NCBI GenBank assembly: GCA_028287415.1
Contig: JAQBPS010000429.1
Coordinates: forward strand, 1 to 8,029
Direction: 5' to 3'
DNA: 8,029 bases
DNA from: Bacillota bacterium
GTDB taxonomy: Bacteria > Bacillota > Sulfobacillia > Symbiobacteriales > Symbiobacteriaceae
Each line of letters opens with the position of its first letter. The stretch's first letter is position 1. The notes below the pieces were generated by a model. That model had not been told where the DNA came from, ran no database searches, and saw only the letters and a list, made by a program, of their open reading frames with translations. A program made the translations under genes and the position numbers. This document shows, in pieces, positions 5,728 to 8,029 of the stretch.

Positions 5728-7073
5728 GGCGGCGACACCTCCCGGTGGGACTTGCTTGTGAAGAGGAACTCGGAGAGCCGCCCCTGGTGCGGGGCGCCGG
5801 GCTCCGTGTACCAGGGCGGTACATGGCCGCAGTAGACCTTGCGGATGGTCGGGTCGAAGAGGCAGGCTTGCTTGAGGCGATCGTCCGCCGTGATCAGGCT
5901 CACGGCCAGCGAGCCGTGCAGGACGGGCATCACGTCAACTGATGCGGGCAGTGCGACGGCGGTGGCCCAGGGCGCCGGCACCTCAGCTCCGAACGGTGCG
6001 GTGTCGGGGCTGGGGCAGCGCTCCAGACCGGGCTTCACAAAGGTGATGCCGTCGGCTGTTACCGCCCCCGGCGGCGTTTGCGCTGCGGCCTGCGGATCCT
6101 TCCAGGCGGGCACCTGGGCGGCCGGGTCGAGCGGATCCAGCAGGGGAATCGCGTTCAGACGTTCCGCAAGCGTGCTGATGAGTGATTCCGCATCGCCCCG
6201 GACCACGAGCGCACTGGCGCAGGTACACTTGCGGCCGCCATCATGCACGATGCAATCGACGAGAAAGTCAATGGTGGCCGTCGGGTCGGCGACTGCGGGG
6301 GCGTCCACCAGCACCTTGCTGTGGCCGGGGCCGTTGAAGAGCACCCGGCGGTCCTGCCCGATGAGGGCGTCCAGCGTCCGCCCGCCATAGGCCACGGTCC
6401 GGTCGCATGCCGCCACGATGGCCGGCACCAGGTCGTGGCCGCCCGACAGCAGGGCAAAGCGCGCCATCGGGAAGCCGGCCGCATCCAGCGCCTGAGCCAG
6501 ACGCCACGGGGTAAGCGGGTCGTCGGCGCCGGGGCGCAGGAGCACGCTCCAGCCCATCGCCAGCGCCAGCACCCAGGTCAGGTGGACGGCGGGGTGGTTG
6601 GACGGTGCGATGAAGCCCAGCACCTGGCCTTGCGGGACCCAGGCGTACTGCTTGCCGTCGGGGTGGGTGACGTGGTGGGTGCTGACCGCCTGGAGATCAC
6701 CGTGCGGAGCCTGCCAGCGCAGCGCCGCCGCCACGCCCTGGAGCCCGGCGGCCAGCTCCGCAAGCGCCCGGCGGGCGTCGCTGTAGGGTGCGCCAGTCGC
6801 CAGCGTCACCAGGCGGGCGTGCTCATCGGGGGAGCAGCCGCCAATGTCGGCATCCGCCAGGAGCTCACCGGCCCTGGCAATGAGCGGCCAGAGTGGGGCC
6901 GGATCCTCGCCGGGAGCGGCTGCGGTCTTGCGCAGTTCCACCACCGCCCGGTGGATGAGCAGGGCGGGTGCCTGGTGCACCCGGGCGACCGTCTCGCCAC
7001 GGTAGCTCGTCAGCGAGCGGATGTCCAGGCTGGTCTGCGCCCGGCCCGCCCGCCAGATCGGTACCTCTGCCAC
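5724..7073 (-). CDS. Acyl reductase-like aldehyde dehydrogenase superfamily protein (LuxC/EhpG type)
   Basis: A 449-residue protein of the aldehyde dehydrogenase fold. Seen directly: APSNHPAVH with oxyanion Asn159 (156-164), a nucleotide-binding region with a YGGRT turn (229-233) where typical enzymes have FTGS, and HDGGRKCTC with likely catalytic Cys283. The glutamate general base normally found in a LELGGK-type motif is missing: the equivalent stretch is FNGPGHSK (246-253). Loss of that base is expected of enzymes that run through a thioester in the reductive, acyl-accepting direction, as in LuxC and other acyl reductases. It lies directly after an adenylate-forming enzyme gene: the stop TGA abuts its GTG start with no gap, and an AGGGGGTG ribosome site lies in the upstream gene. 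Likely role: reduce the activated acyl group to aldehyde with NAD(P)H. The C-terminal part (about 320-450) is less recognisable. Substrate unknown. Confidence 0.85.
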   Translation of the reverse strand: MAEVPIWRAGRAQTSLDIRSLTSYRGETVARVHQAPALLIHRAVVELRKTAAAPGEDPAPLWPLIARAGELLADADIGGCSPDEHARLVTLATGAPYSDARRALAELAAGLQGVAAALRWQAPHGDLQAVSTHHVTHPDGKQYAWVPQGQVLGFIAPSNHPAVHLTWVLALAMGWSVLLRPGADDPLTPWRLAQALDAAGFPMARFALLSGGHDLVPAIVAACDRTVAYGGRTLDALIGQDRRVLFNGPGHSKVLVDAPAVADPTATIDFLVDCIVHDGGRKCTCASALVVRGDAESLISTLAERLNAIPLLDPLDPAAQVPAWKDPQAAAQTPPGAVTADGITFVKPGLERCPSPDTAPFGAEVPAPWATAVALPASVDVMPVLHGSLAVSLITADDRLKQACLFDPTIRKVYCGHVPPWYTEPGAPHQGRLSEFLFTSKSHREVSPP

Positions 7074-8029
7074 TCAGTACACCCCCTCGACGCTGGCGCC
7101 GCCCCCGGTCAGCGGGGCGATCCGGGCGAGACCGTCCCAGCCTGTGGGGTCCGCAGGCAGCACTCTCACGGCCCGGTCCCGCTCCAGTTGCCACGGCAGG
7201 AAGATCTCCCGGTTGAGCACGCTGAGGCGCACCTGGCCGGACTCGCCGTAGCCGACCTGCCGGGTCGGGTCCGCCGGATCCACAACCTGATAGACCGCCC
7301 CCGGCGATGGCGGGGTGAAGATGCAGCGGTAAGGGTCATCGGGATGACGGGGCCGCTGGCAGGCAACGCCCGCCAGGGTGTTCCCGTACCAGCCCACCAG
7401 CCGGGCGCCGGGGAGGAACTCCTCCTCCAGCAGGCGCAGGCTCTCATCAGAGAGGCTGGTGCCGAACCAGATCACGCCCTTGATCCTGGCCTCGAGCAAT
7501 GTGCAGGCCTCGGCGTGCTCGCACAGCGCCTGGAGCAGGGGCGGAGTCACCGCCAGCACGCCCACCGGCTGGGTGCGGAGCACATGCAGCGTCTGGTCGA
7601 TCACGTGGGCTGTGTAGCGCTGCGCCTCGTCGGTGCGGCCGGCCTGGTACAGCAGTTTTACCCATCGGGGGTCCAGGTCGACGTAATGGCAGAGTGCGTC
7701 CCGCATCCGGGCCAGCCGCGCCACGTTGGTGCCCACCAGGTGCGGGCCGGAGGGACCCACATGCAGCCAGTCGCCGCTCCCCGGCGGCGGAAAGCCATGC
7801 AGATTCAGGATCTCGCTGATGCGGGCCAGCCCGGCCGTCCGCTCATGCCCGTCGACGATGCGGCGGGGTGCGCCGGTCGTCCCGCCCGTCTCCCAGACGG
7901 CGAAGGGACCGGGGCAGCCCCGGGGAATCAGATCGCTGGCCGGCACGGAGCGCCATTCATCGGCGATGGCCGGAAAGCGGGCGAGGTCGGCGAAGGTTCT
8001 GATCTCAGTCCGGGGGTCGAAGCCCAGCG
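7074..8029 (-). CDS. Adenylate-forming acyl ligase, LuxE/PaaK/EhpF-like (5' end beyond window)
   Basis: The frame is open from the right edge to TGA at 7074-7076; 317 residues are visible and the start is outside. Although a GTG occurs at 7946, the 27 residues before it (including EIRTFADLARFPAIADEWRS) fit the family N-terminal pattern and should be kept. Visible-fragment numbering: phosphate-binding TGGTTGAPRR (47-56), a WYGNTLAG segment (213-220) in place of the YGxTE motif, and an ERDRAV segment near 283-288 corresponding to the conserved Asp that binds AMP ribose. The protein ends soon after, without the mobile C-terminal domain of longer acyl-CoA synthetases, as in LuxE and EhpF (about 370 residues), so about 40-60 residues are probably missing. 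Likely role: activate a carboxylate as acyl-AMP and hand it to the adjacent reductase. Substrate is unknown; no carrier protein is visible. Confidence 0.85.
   Translation of the reverse strand, partial: LGFDPRTEIRTFADLARFPAIADEWRSVPASDLIPRGCPGPFAVWETGGTTGAPRRIVDGHERTAGLARISEILNLHGFPPPGSGDWLHVGPSGPHLVGTNVARLARMRDALCHYVDLDPRWVKLLYQAGRTDEAQRYTAHVIDQTLHVLRTQPVGVLAVTPPLLQALCEHAEACTLLEARIKGVIWFGTSLSDESLRLLEEEFLPGARLVGWYGNTLAGVACQRPRHPDDPYRCIFTPPSPGAVYQVVDPADPTRQVGYGESGQVRLSVLNREIFLPWQLERDRAVRVLPADPTGWDGLARIAPLTGGGASVEGVY

Noticed and set aside
4981..5835. Plus-strand open frame of 284 codons opposite the SDR gene
   Set aside because: Antisense shadow of a complete SDR with all catalytic residues; composition is typical of reverse-frame translation.

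Overview
The window is high-GC (clearly GC-rich by eye), and every gene I can support lies on the minus strand, so transcription runs from high to low coordinates. Strong AGGAGG-type ribosome binding sites, hairpin-plus-T terminators, a RocA-type P5C dehydrogenase and a UBA-like/DUF4342 protein point to a high-GC Firmicutes-related bacterium. A Symbiobacterium-like genome would fit, but this is inference, not identification.

Layout in transcription order. (1) 8029-4978: a three-gene operon whose first gene runs off the right edge. It encodes an adenylate-forming enzyme of the LuxE/PaaK/EhpF type, an aldehyde-dehydrogenase-fold protein resembling acyl reductases (LuxC/EhpG type), and a FabG-like short-chain dehydrogenase. 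The genes abut or overlap (TGA|GTG, then ATGA) and end at a hairpin terminator at 4922-4958. Read together they look like a carboxylate activation and reduction module: acid to acyl-AMP to aldehyde, possibly on to alcohol. (2) 4819-4013: a single DAHP synthase gene of the compact type without a regulatory domain, with its own terminator at 3954-3983. (3) 3574-4012 (439 nt) holds no gene. It contains that terminator, a large imperfect palindrome (3722-3937) built on 9-nt units, and a weak promoter candidate. (4) 3573-3178: a small UBA-like/DUF4342 membrane protein with a terminator at 3131-3160. (5) 3019 to the left edge: an operon of delta-1-pyrroline-5-carboxylate dehydrogenase, an M24/creatinase-fold protein that has lost most metal ligands, and an unidentified gene cut by the left edge. 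The last two overlap by ATGA.

The central amino-acid genes are conventional. The parts most worth a second look are the palindromic element, the metal-ligand-deficient M24 protein coupled to proline/glutamate-semialdehyde catabolism, and the acid-reduction operon.
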